Shown one piece after another: positions 11,591-21,137 of a DNA stretch of 64,000 nt. The notes under the pieces are model-generated. The model saw only the letters and a list, made by a program, of their open reading frames with translations, did no database searches and had not been told where the DNA came from. The first letter of the stretch is position 1, and each line of letters begins with the position of its first letter. This stretch comes from Globodera rostochiensis (Eukaryota > Nematoda > Chromadorea > Rhabditida > Heteroderidae): positions 3,482,142 through 3,546,141 of the forward strand of contig JAEVLN010000005.1 in assembly GCA_018350325.1 (NCBI GenBank), read 5' to 3'. The position numbers and the translations under genes were made by a program.

Positions 11591-12085
11591 TTGGTTAACA
11601 AAGATGGGGTAAAAACTCAAACTTTTTCAATATTTTCGGACCTCGGCGCCATATTTTTGATGGAGATGGCTATCTTGTTCCGTGTTCCGTTGTCTCTTTG
11701 CTGCCCCGCCATCGAAGAGGGCGACCTCATCGATTGCTACCTCTGTTTCACCCAGCTGGTCAACCCAACCTGTCAGCCGGTGGTTGCGGCCATGCTGACA
11801 GGAGGCCTCTCTCTCAGCCTCCTGTGCGTCCTGTTCACCCTTTGCCCTATGGTGAGCAATGCAGGGAGGAGCCGAGACCGTGGTGGTGATGGCACAAGCG
11901 AAGACGTGCCCAGAACCCGCGATAGAATTACGTGCACCGCGAGGGGCAGCGCAACCCTTGCCCTCTTCCCAGCAGGGCAGTCCAACACGTTGGTAATGTG
12001 GACCGATGATGGTCACGTGTTGGGCTCTCTCCAACTCATCCTGAGAGTCCTGGCACTTGAATGCCAGGCCTATACGGAGGCGTGA
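11591..12085 (+). CDS. Unrecognised open frame with a hydrophobic segment
   Basis: A 164-codon open frame in a locally GC-rich island. It holds a hydrophobic stretch (VVAAMLTGGLSLSLLCVLFT) preceded by a cysteine-rich part (CYLCFTQLVNPTC), which would suit a type-I membrane protein. The opposite strand is open for 173 codons, so the coding strand is not certain. I see no known domain. Its end lies in a tandem duplication. Confidence 0.3.
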   Translation: MVNKDGVKTQTFSIFSDLGAIFLMEMAILFRVPLSLCCPAIEEGDLIDCYLCFTQLVNPTCQPVVAAMLTGGLSLSLLCVLFTLCPMVSNAGRSRDRGGDGTSEDVPRTRDRITCTARGSATLALFPAGQSNTLVMWTDDGHVLGSLQLILRVLALECQAYTEA

Positions 12086-12305
12086 CTCCGCTCCTAGGTG
12101 TTGTCTCTGCATAGGTGGCAACAGGAAATTGTTGGCACGATATAACAAACTAACTCTATCTATTTAAAAACTCATCCTGAGAGTCCTGGCACTTGAATGC
12201 CAGGCCTATACGGAGGCGTGACTCCGCTCCTAGGTGTTGTCTCTGCATGGGTGGCAACAGGAAATTGTTGGCACGATATAACAAACTAACTCTATCTATT
12301 TAAAA
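12034..12305. repeat. 136-bp tandem duplication
   Basis: Positions 12034-12169 and 12170-12305 are almost identical (ACTCATCCTGAGAGTCCTGG through CTATCTATTTAAAA). The duplication is recent by its identity and includes the end of the open frame at 11591-12085. Confidence 0.9.
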
Positions 12306-12593
12306 ACAATATTTTTCTGTTAGGATAATTTAATGATTTTTTTAAATTTTATATAAATATTAATTATCAAAGTTTAAAAAAATGTTTTTTTTAATATTTT
12401 TATTTGCCTATTTAATTACCTAATTAGGTAAGTTAATAGTTCGTGCGTTATTTAATTTGTTCAATAATATTGATTTATATTTTTGTATTGGACATGCTAA
12501 CAAATATAATCTTAAATTATTTAAAGGCTTCTAATGAATGTAATTATAATAAATATTCTCCTACTAATAAGCCCCTTCATAAAAGAGGCAAAT

Positions 12594-13794
12594 GGTGCTA
12601 GGTCGTTTCGTAAATTCCGCCACTATGGGCGTTTCGTAAATCCGCCAGGGCGTTTCGTAAATCCGCCACATATATTTTATGAAATAGTTTTAGACATCAT
12701 AACTTTATACACCCCGCACTAATCAGTTAAACCTTATACCAATGGAAAGCGCTAAATAAGTAGAAACTATTTGTAAAACTAAACTAAGCAGTAAATCAAA
12801 GTTTTAAAAATTCTGATCAGTTGAATTGGGTTCAATTTGCCCATAATGATCAGACTCTGTGAGAGGAGCATTCTGATTAGTTGAATTGGGTTCAATTTGT
12901 CCAATTAGGGTGTTTTGCCGGTCGATTTGGTGATGGACATTTTGTCCAAAGTTTGTTGGCACCGGCGTTTTCAAATCTTCGGTTTCATCTTTGTCCAACC
13001 ATTCTTCTACGAATAATTCGTCAAATGTTTGGAGTGGCAATTCTTCCAATTCCTCCAATTTTACTTTTACGGCTTCGGCTTTGTCCAGTGAATTTGTTGC
13101 AAAAAATGAGACCAAAATTAAAATCCAAAATTCTTCCATTTTATTTGGGCAAAATAACCTCTGAATTTATGGGCATTTATATGAAAGTGTATAATATAAA
13201 AAATGTCTCCTTTTTTGTATTAAAGAATTTGCGCAAAAAATATTCTTAAGATTTTAAACAAAATTATTCACAAAAATAAAAGAAAATAAATAAAATGATG
13301 AAATTTTTTAGCCCAAATAAATATGCAAATAATAAAATTCGACTCAGAAAATCAATATTTTGCTGGCGTTTATTTGCCCATAGTAAAAACTTCCGGTAGC
13401 TTCTTTAGAGACCGGATGATCAGATTTTGCCAGGCCAACCATATTATTAGACAGTATAACTTTATACACCCCGCACTAAATCAGTTAAATCTTATATCAA
13501 TGGAAAGCTCCAAATGTGTAGAAAAATCATTACAGCAAAGTCGAAGTGTTTTGATAAGTTTCAAAAAAGTTATAATATAAACTTCCCAAAAATCGGGCTT
13601 TTTCGTGGTTTTCTGGTCATAACTTTTTAAAACTTTGATTTACTGCTTAGTTTAGTTTTACAAATAGTTTCTACTTATTTAGCGCTTTCCATTGGTATAA
13701 GGTTTAACTGATTTAGTGCGGGGTGTATAAAGTTATGATGTCTAAAACTATTTCATAAAATATATGTGGCGGATTTACGAAACGACCCAGCACG
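12594..13794. mobile_element. Pack-MULE-like element carrying a family gene fragment
   Basis: The element is flanked by a perfect 9-bp target duplication, GAGGCAAAT (12585-12593 and 13795-13803). Long terminal inverted repeats begin GTGCTAGGTCGTTTCG on the left and GTGCTGGGTCGTTTCG on the right. They run to about 12809 and back to about 13622, at least 165 bp and nearly identical apart from an extra duplicated GGGCGTTTCGTAAATCCGCC in the left arm. A third, diverged direct copy of the arm lies at about 13440-13600. Between the arms lies the 5' half and promoter of a secreted-HTH family gene. Long inverted repeats, 9-bp duplication and a captured gene piece are hallmarks of Mutator-like Pack-MULEs. 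No transposase is encoded. Confidence 0.8.
12804..13139 (-). pseudogene. Family gene 5' half captured in the element
   Basis: It starts MEEFWILILVSFFATNS (signal peptide) and continues with a mixed amino terminus (VKLEELEELPLQTFDELFVEEWLDKDE, related to both subtypes), NFGQNVHHQIDRQ and two GQIEPNSTxQ repeats. It stops abruptly at the left inverted repeat, so all helix-turn-helix modules and exon 2 are missing. The open frame itself is intact and keeps its upstream flank to about 13420, so a secreted repeat-only protein could be made. The conserved GEGWW has become VEEWL. Confidence 0.75.
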
Positions 13795-14136
13795 GAGGCA
13801 AATGCGCTGAAAGTTTTGTTTGTGCAGCAACCTACTTAGGCTTCAGCAGTCAATTCGGTTTTATTTTGCATTTGGCAAAATGTTTAGCAGAAGAGGATGG
13901 CCATGAAATGGTAATTGCTATAATTACTCTACATACATTTTAAATTTAATTTTTGTTTAGCATATGCTAATTCCGATAAGGGAAGAGAATTATAAGCTCG
14001 CTGATAAAAATGAAGAAGTTCAGCTGAATGTGCGATATTTAATGCAAAAAAGACAGATGCCCCCTAATGCTTCTTCAACAAAGCATGATAAAATATATCT
14101 TGGTAAAATAAATTTTAATAATAAAAAAAAATACTA

Positions 14137-14227
14137 CAGGGTTGAGCCCCGACCCCTCGGGGCGGAAAAAGTCGGGGTCATGGTTTTCGGCCCCGACCAA
14201 AAAAGTCGGGGACGGGGCTCAACCCTA
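14137..14227. mobile_element. Short hAT-like inverted-repeat element
   Basis: Ends CAGGGTTGAGCCCCGAC and GGACGGGGCTCAACCCTA are inverted repeats; the middle consists of GACCCC/CGGGGTC words. It lies in the intron between exons b and c of the disrupted host gene. The flanks do not show a clear duplication. Confidence 0.55.
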
Positions 14228-14559
14228 GTTAGATTTTAGAAATCTATAATTTTTAATTAATTTACAATTAAATTAAATTGCAAATTAGACATTGCTAATG
14301 ATTTGGAACTGATGGACGAATTGCGAGCTTGTTGGAATAACGGAGTCATTTCTATTGGCCGGCTATTCATTGGCAATATTTCATTTGTTGCAAATTCCCG
14401 CTACAATTGTCACTCACAGCCAAGCAATGGCGCCTTTGCACCTGTATTTACTCTGAGTTTTGAGCAAAATAAAGACGGGGATGCATCCTGGTAAGATATT
14501 TTATTTGCCATAAAAGAAATTCTTTTAGAATGCCGGATCCCAGCCGGGTTTGTCTGAAT

Positions 14560-14754
14560 TAGAGCCCGGACTTGAGGACCGAGCGAGAATCTCGTATCTC
14601 AAAGATCTCAAAAAAATTCATCAATCCAGGATCTCAAAAAACTGTCGTCGATGATTTACCGAGTTTTTGATCGAGAATCTCGAAAAATCTTAATCGAGCT
14701 AAAATTTGTTTCAATCGTGATCGATTCAGAATCTCGATCGGTCCGTGCTCTATA
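14560..14754. mobile_element. hAT-like element in host exon d
   Basis: Starts TAGAGCCCGGAC and ends GTCCGTGCTCTATA. The flanking 8-bp sequence GTCTGAAT is repeated exactly (14552-14559 and 14755-14762). The inside is an echo of TCTCGAT, ATCTC and AAAAA words. Two extra bases (TA) precede the right duplication. Confidence 0.7.
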
Positions 14755-15081
14755 GTCTGAATTCGCGGCATATTTCCATTTAAAAGCTCGAAACAAAATA
14801 ACGCCAGCGGCATTACCGTAGAATAAGTTCAAAATTTAAATTACATAAGCTTTCCAACAATGAACTTTCGGGCATCTGGAGAAGACCGTCTCGAGCTGCT
14901 CAATTTCAAATCGCGCAAAGTGCGGGAAGAGCAACTGAAGTTGAGAAGCCCCCGTCCGTGCCCAATTCCAACACCGCATTCTGCCAAGAAATTCGGCGCC
15001 TTCTTCAAGAATTATACCTGAACTACACCATAACCAGCGAAATTCTCACGGAATTGAGCACCCCCAGTGAGCAATAACAAC

Positions 15082-15363
15082 ATGACGGGGGCGGAACGAA
15101 CAACCGACAACCCTCTTTATGACGCATTCATCGCCGAAACGCCATTCTTTACAACAACCGCCACTCTGCGAAGGCGTTCTCGTACTCTTAGCGCCCAACA
15201 ACGACCCTTGAACAACTTCTTCCCCCGGCCAGTCCCAATCCAAACCAGGCGCCTATCCCTAACACCGGCCCGCTTGTACAACTTCCCAAAACCACTTTAC
15301 CAACATTCTCTATGGAATGCTCCAAATATTTCTCTTTTCGGAATTTCTTCAAGGCTGGCGTGA
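15082..15363 (+). CDS. Unrecognised open frame, 94 aa
   Basis: An open frame beginning MTGAERTTDNPLYDAF. It directly follows the last exon of the disrupted host gene, in a GC-richer stretch. Two other frames of this stretch are also partly open, including one ending FKAGVNEFPNLSNAIKLSTN, and I see no domain. It may be noncoding. Confidence 0.2.
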   Translation: MTGAERTTDNPLYDAFIAETPFFTTTATLRRRSRTLSAQQRPLNNFFPRPVPIQTRRLSLTPARLYNFPKPLYQHSLWNAPNISLFGISSRLA

Positions 15364-15559
15364 ATGAATTTCCCAATCTGTCCAATGCCATTAAACTCTC
15401 CACCAATTGCTAGTGGTGCGCAGAGGTTACAATTTCTGTACAGACCTGCGCTCCTAGTCGACCACATCGAAAGCATCTGCGTCCAAATGACTCAACAGAA
15501 CCACGACTGCAACCAAGCAGCGGATCGGTCACCAGTCTAAAAACATCCATTTTCTTTAA

Positions 15560-15665
15560 ACCCCTCCCCCCTCTCCTGCGCTCCGCAACCGTCCGCCCCT
15601 TCCCTCGGCCGCCGGACGGTGCCGAGTGGCATATAAACAGCCCAGCCACCGACAATCATTCATTG
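15560..15665 (+). promoter_or_regulatory. Possible core promoter with TATAAA
   Basis: A pyrimidine-rich GC segment is followed by GTGGCATATAAACAGCCC (TATAAA at 15632-15637) and then CAATCATTCATTGC. The layout fits a core promoter. The decayed family copy that begins about 100 bp downstream is in the opposite direction, so any gene served here has been cut off. Confidence 0.35.
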
Positions 15666-15744
15666 CATACATTTAACCAGTCTCTCCATTTTCGCAATCA
15701 TTCCTAAAACCAAATTTTTCAAAAATTTCTGAAATTGCATTTTA

Positions 15745-16515
15745 GGGCTTTTTATTATTGCCCGAATTCTCGTTTACAATTTCCTGAACATTTGCCGCAG
15801 CATCGACAGAATTTGGATGGAATTGCTGTCGTTTAAATTGCTTTTTCCATCTAATCAAAGTGGCACTTCCATTTTTCAATATTTTGCAATGACCTTGTCA
15901 TTAATTTTAGGATTTTTGTCTTTAATTGCATAATAACGTTTCATTAAATCCCTTTGTTTGATGTTGGCGTATTCATGTTGTGGTGCTGTAAAAGTCAATT
16001 AATATAGAAAATAATAAAATTGTGCTCGAAAACTCACCGGTTTGACCAAGTTCACTGGATTGGCCAAGTTTAAAATTGGGTTCGAAATATTCACCGGTTT
16101 GGCCAAGTTCACTTTTCTACCTGTAAATTGTCGAAACACTTCGACACAACTCTTTTGCGACAGTTTAATCTAATTCATTTTATAAAAACTTTTGAATCCG
16201 TCCCGCTTTAACTCGGCTTTCATTTGATCAAAAGAGGAGGATTGTCAGTTGAATTGGGTTCAATTTGTCCAGAGTGATCAGACTCTGTAAGAGGAGAATT
16301 CTGATCAGTTGAATTTGGTTCAATTTGTCCAGAGTGATCAAACTCTGTGAGAGGAGGATTCTTAACAGTAGAATTAGGTTCAATTTGTCCAGAGTTATCA
16401 GACTCTGTGAGAGGAGGATTCTGATCTGTTAAATTTGGTTTAATTTGTCAAAGTTGGGTGTTCTGCCGGCCGATTTGGTGAAAGGCATTTTGTTCACGCG
16501 TTCATTTATGCCAAA
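15745..16515 (-). pseudogene. Secreted-HTH family copy, heavily deleted
   Basis: Exon 2 (about 15985-15780) is recognisable through RYYAIKDKNPKI and WKKQFK but is frameshifted. Exon 1 keeps part of module 2 (AELKRDGFKS, then a disrupted end) joined directly to the repeat region. The repeat region holds four degenerate QIEPNSTD units with TESDHS linkers. Module 1 and the signal peptide are gone. The end of exon 1 is partly duplicated at 16.03-16.1 kb. Confidence 0.75.
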
Positions 16516-16559
16516 ATCAGCGCTAAAAATAAAATTCTAAGTATTTACATATATAATTA

Positions 16560-17500
16560 GCTCATTTTTAGAAGGTTCAATTACCTAAAATTGGACGATT
16601 TTTCTTAGCATAAGCCGTTAAATATTTAATTTTTTCTCTCGGCGGCGCCTATCGGCACAACCGAACCCCCACCCCCTCCCTTAAAAATTTATAAAACTAA
16701 TGACACAGAAAAAATTTCTCTGATCGTTCGCGCTTTGTTTAATCAACAAAAGAAACCGCTGATCTCTTTGCAGTAGATTGACTGTATTTGAAAAAAGGGA
16801 GTTATAAATTCAGGAAATCAACGTGCATTTTGCATGATTTTGAGGCCAAAATTAATTTTTGGAAGATTTTTAATTTTTGGTTCGGTAATCAAATAGTTTC
16901 GTACGGAGGGCAATTTTGGCAGAAACCATTTTTCACGACTTTTAATAATCACTGCCGCATTTCTTGGGAGCCCATCCGGCACCACCAAGTCTCAAACGTT
17001 TTCCATATTTTGATTCCCTAATGTTGTAACTCAAAAATGGAAACAATCTCCCAGCAAATATAGAACTCTGATAATAAATCTGACAAATTTTAATTTTTTG
17101 GAGACGGTGATAAGTTTGGATTGTATTTGTTTGTAAGTTTCTATTGCGATTTCTTGAGCCTTTTAATCTAAATGTGTGGCTTTTTCTTCTCCAACAACAA
17201 GATTGTAAGGAAAAATAGCAATTGATACGGTGAGTTTATATTTATTTTTATTGTTGTATGGAAAGGGTTCAGAACTGATCAATTGGTTTGCTGACCGTCT
17301 GATTCATGTGTAGAGATATATGATATTATAGTTGGACTCTGGGTGATCACTTGCTCGGTTTTGAATTCTGTGGAGTTCAATTTGCAGGTTGACTTCCCGG
17401 GAGAAGGTTAAGTCTAGAGGGGTTTTTTTCTTGAGGCTGGATTATCGCAGTAGGTTTTTTGATATCCTCTTTGGATGTTGTGTCCATTTGTTCCTAACTG
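16560..17500. other. No supported gene; hairpin repeat remnant
   Basis: A GGCGGCGCCTATCGGCAC core lies at about 16637-16655. A 77-codon open frame at 16788-17021 (… FGNQIVSYGGQFWQKPF …) shows no domain and no clear splice sites. I see nothing else. Confidence 0.35.
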
Positions 17501-17539
17501 ATGATCACAAATTTATTAACTAGAATCTTCAAAGCGTCG

Positions 17540-18235
17540 TTTTTTTAGGTTCACTTCGTCCTGTTTTTCGTCAGTTTCGATTACGGGCAGTTCGAGTTGC
17601 TTTCTGATATGGTTTAGGGCGTTGGACTGTGCTTTTAGGAAGATGTTTTGGTGCTTGTAGTTATCTTGTAGTTTTTGAAAAGAGATATAACTTGGTCTCT
17701 TCGAATTTTTGAGTTAATCCGGGGTCTTGTTAGGATTTTGTTGATTTGGATCAGAACACTTTCTGTCCAAAAATGCTCTGTTAGCTTTTTTTAATTGTTT
17801 CAGCCCCAGTTCCGTTTGCTTGTCAATGAATTCCTTGGTTTTTTCAAATTCGCAAGTTGCTTTTCGATGGCTTCGTTGTCGATTTCGAAGATATCCAATT
17901 CCGTGGTTGGGTTGTATACGCTGTAGAAGTTTACTGCTTCAGCGCTTTTTTCCACGGACTTAAATTGGTTTAATGTTTTTTATTTGATTCGTTATTAATT
18001 ATTACGTTTTCTTTTATTGAATCGATTGCTTTTTTGAATATTTTCAATGCCACCTTCTTTTCAATTTCTTGAATTTGTTTGAGTCAAGAGTTGGCAGGTG
18101 TGTGTTCTGCGTCAATTTTGTTGAATTGATTCTCAATTGGATCAGAGAGTGAAAGATTTTTAATCCGAGTGGGTCGTTCTGATCCACTTGTTTGAGCGTT
18201 TCTGATACCTTTTTTGGTGGCACTAAAAAATTTAA
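17540..18235 (-). pseudogene. Decayed charged coiled-coil protein
   Basis: On the minus strand overlapping fragments in different frames read as one protein broken by frameshifts. They run from PPKKVSETLKQVDQ through KIFKKAIDSIKENVIIN and AVNFYSVYNPTTELDIFEID to KEFIDKQTELGLKQLKKANR, ending in NALNHIRKQLELPVIETDEK and a stop near 17520-17540. The composition is lysine- and glutamate-rich with heptad-like spacing. It may belong with the Polinton-like remains to the right. Function unknown. Confidence 0.5.
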
Positions 18236-18469
18236 TTTTATCCCTTTTTGTTAGAGATAAAATTTTGTTTTACTTGTTTTGTTTTTGTTGTTTGTGTTGT
18301 GTGTGGGTTTGGTTTGTTTGTGTTGTGTTTTTGTGACTTTTTAGGTCACGTCGGGATCACCAATTTGTTGTGTAGGACAGATCCTTTTTTACATTATATG
18401 ACCAAATCCAGCGAGTGGAATGTAAGCAGTGTTTGACAACAAATCCGGACAAATCCGGACAAAAATTGC

Positions 18470-18660
18470 CCGTTTGTCCCCTTTGGCCCGAACCCCTTCT
18501 CTTCCCCCGGCGCCCAAGCCAACGCTCACTCGCAATTATCCCAAGCCCAAATTGATCCCATTCGGGCCGAACCCCTCCCTTCCCCTTCAGCCATCCACCC
18601 CAAACCAAACTCTCTCCCTTCTGTCCTGCCCATGAACCCCGGCTGCCTATAAATAATGTC
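18470..18660 (+). promoter_or_regulatory. Promoter candidate of the ubiquitin-fusion gene
   Basis: A C-rich segment ends in GGCTGCCTATAAATAATG. The TATAAA box (18649-18654) lies almost directly on the first ATG (18656), so transcription from it would start downstream of that ATG. The true start codon of the gene is therefore uncertain. Confidence 0.4.
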
Positions 18661-18809
18661 TTTGGCGAGTGAGATATTTTTTATCGCATTTTTTTTTGCT
18701 TTTTTGAACAATACCGGTAGTATGCGACTCATGTGCACAATTCACCGTAAATAAAATTGAAGGTTGTTAGAAAAAGCCGGCGTGCAGTAGTATAGGGTTG
18801 AAAATGTAG

Positions 18810-20166
18810 GTCCAAATTTTCGTACGATCGACGCGCACTTCCGGCCTTTGTGTTTGTCTCTCCGACACTTTCCAAAAAGTGAAGGCCAAGATCCATGACA
18901 AGGAGGGCATTCCGTCTGATCAGCAGCTTTTGATCTTCGCCGGAAAACAGCTCGAAGACGGTCTCGCTTTGACCGACTACAACATCCAGAAGGAGTCGAC
19001 TCTCCATCTCATGTCTCGTCTCTGTGGTGGCGACCGAACCCGGAACACAGTGGTTACACAAATGGTGCAATTTGAGGGGGAGGGGGGGGGGGGGGGGGTT
19101 CGCCTAACAAATCATAAACCCCAATAGAAGGGCACGAATCGCCTTCAGTATTCGTATGGCAGGACGGATGGGTCCAAGAAAGGAGCCGAGACACTGTGTG
19201 CATTTTGCCTCAGCAAGTACTCGATGCGCAATCCAGAAATGGGAAAATGTTCAAGCGTGTTTACACAGGAGCTACACATCCAATCGAGAAAATTGTGGAA
19301 GGTAAAATTCTAAAAACAAAACCGACCAGATGTTTTTTCAAAACAGGGCCTGTGTTCGTAAGCTGCATCAAATGTAATCTGGATTTCGCACTTTTTTGGT
19401 CAAATTTGAGATGGAGGAGGCAGACTATTTTGGATGGGGGCCTGGTCATTTATGGATCGGGGAGGAGATTTAGTAATAACAGGGGGGGTGAGATGGGACA
19501 GTGCTGATTCCGATTTTTAGACACGCCCTGCCCTTGTTGATTATTTAAAAGAAAAAAATGACAAACTAAAGGAATTGAATTGCCAGCTCGGGGAGGAAAA
19601 CGAAGCCGCACATGAGATTCTTGACGATTCTTGTCAAGGTGTCATCCACGCGGTGGACAGCCTACTGAGGACATGCCTCTCGGGGCAGAGGTGAAATATA
19701 AACCAAGGGATTGATTAATTTTATGTTAGGTCGCTTCACTGGATCAAACGGGCACGGGGAGGCAGCGCAGCGGGCGCCAGTTCAGAGAGAGAATGGAAAG
19801 ACGTCTCGGGCCCGATTGGAAAGAGACGTTGAAGCAGCAGCGCCAAGCCAAAACAATCAACCCAGCCTTCGATTGCCTCCGGCTACTTCGGGGCCAAGGC
19901 CCGACAGTTCCACAAATACGTGCAGCGCATGGAGGCGCACAAAAAGCGAAAGGGTTTTTATATATTAAAAAAGTTAACATTTAAATGAATTTAAAGCCCA
20001 GCGACTAGCACCACCGCCTGCTGCCAGTCCATCCGAAGAAATGGATTCCGCTGCGGTGGAGGTGACCGAAGTCCAAGCTGCCGCAGGACCATCCACAGAA
20101 ATGGACGCCGGGGCGATGGAAGCAGGCGAAGCTGAAGTCCTAACGATTGCCGAAGGGGCTGTGTGA
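18810..20166 (+). CDS. Diverged ubiquitin fused to an unknown tail
   Basis: Five exons with agreeing phases: 18810-19064, 19149-19301, 19521-19690, 19835-19953 and 19997-20166. Exon 1 encodes a 74-residue ubiquitin-like fold ending [10 protein letters not shown]. It keeps [27 protein letters not shown] and DYNIQKES (lysines 27, 29, 33, 48 and 63) but has lost the K6-K11 loop and has C in place of R74. The tail of about 240 aa has a C..C pair ([10 protein letters not shown]), a coiled-coil-like piece ([20 protein letters not shown]), a basic piece ([19 protein letters not shown]) and an acidic end. No in-frame ATG precedes residue 1; a TAG lies just before it as part of an AG acceptor. A hydrophobic ATG exon at 18656-18716 (MSLASEIFFIAFFFAF) could supply a signal peptide, but its donor phase does not match. 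Ubiquitin-extension effectors with signal peptides are known from cyst nematodes. Pseudogene is the alternative. Confidence 0.55.
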
Positions 20167-20652
20167 TAAGAGAGGGGTGATGGTGGGGAATTTTTTTTTA
20201 ATTGTTTAAATAAAATGTTAAACCAGTGGAAATTTGAATCTATTTCTTGTTTATTAATTTAAATTCTGGGCTTTGTTGAAGGATGGAAAATCGGATTGTT
20301 AGGCCTTTTGGCGTAACAAAAAATCCGAAGCGCAGCCTCTTGGCTGCACCGACATCAATAGACAGAATCCGGAATTTTCTTTTAACTAATACGAAATAGA
20401 TTATAAGATGCAATGCGCTGCTTTTACCTTTGCCAAAACATTTTTAAAATCATGCAAGCTTCTACTGCCGCACTAAACCATACCTGTTGAATTGGTCTGG
20501 TCCTTTAAAGTCACTGTGCACCCCTCGCTTATTGGAAGAGTCTTTTGCTACCCCACCCGCAGAAAGCCAAATCTATTGCCGACCCAACCATCCATTTGAA
20601 TCACTGCTCCAACAATCCTTTCGGCTTCAGACTAAAAATCAAAATTTTTCGT

Positions 20653-20965
20653 TATTTTCTATTAAAATCTACCCATCCAATCCCGATTTTTTCCAATTTT
20701 TCGCTCCCGAAAAGCGCCACATTTTCCAACGTCCCCGTCTCATCCGCCAACGTCAGCTTTAAATACAAAAAATTCTCTTTGTCTTCCGGGCACTTACAGC
20801 GGCCCCTGCGGCAAAAAACGCATCCCTTAAAACGGCCCTTTAAAAAATTACAAAATATTTTACTACCATATAGTCGCAGTGTTCGACCCGCTCAATTTTT
20901 GCACGCACAACAAAATAACTATTGGCATTAAGCTTGGCATTTCGAAGTGCGAAAATTGTTGTCAT
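20653..20965 (-). pseudogene. OB-fold/zinc-ribbon protein, frameshifted
   Basis: It starts MTTIFALRNAKLNANSYFVV and runs to a stop after VKYFVIF. One frame on it continues with CVFCRRGRCKCPEDKENF (cysteine cluster) and LKLTLADETGTLENVALFG, ending at 20653. The DETG-then-hydrophobic strand after a C..C..C.C cluster resembles the zinc-containing OB fold of the large RPA subunit. A one-frame shift splits the gene. It lies downstream of the polymerase remains on the same strand, so it may be the single-strand-binding protein of the same element. Confidence 0.5.
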
Positions 20966-21137
20966 TTTAGCAAAACTAAACTAAATTAAGAGTAAAAAAA
21001 CACATTATGAAAATAACACGCTTTTAAACGCCTGAAAATGCGAAAAAAAAAAAACAACTTTCATTTTATTCAACACTTGGCAAAAACTTTTTTATAGGTT
21101 TCGAGTAACAAAAGAAACCCGGCCCTATCCGCTTTTG

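Larger units (their letters stand above)
12527..15077 (+). pseudogene. Host gene disrupted by two transposon insertions
   Basis: Exons supported by splice sites: a, 12527-12593 continuing at 13804-13910; b, 13961-14102; c, 14289-14490; d, 14529-14559 continuing at about 14763-14820; e, 14850-15077. Removing the element at 12594-13794 with one target copy restores an uninterrupted exon a (… LHKRGKCAESFVCAATY …). Removing 14560-14754 with one copy likewise restores exon d (… SQPGLSEFAAYFHL …). Exon b has REENYKLADKNEEVQLNVRY; exon c has ELMDELRACWNNGVISIGRL and a cysteine-containing end. Exon c to d is out of phase, so the gene was probably dead or mis-spliced even without the insertions. Exon e can be read in two frames, the better ending TITSEILTELSTPSEQ. 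Product unknown; upstream exons not found. Confidence 0.65.

Noticed and set aside
18248..18436. Val/Phe/Cys-rich membrane protein frame
   Set aside because: A GT-rich simple sequence (TTTGTGTTGTG) explains the hydrophobic composition.
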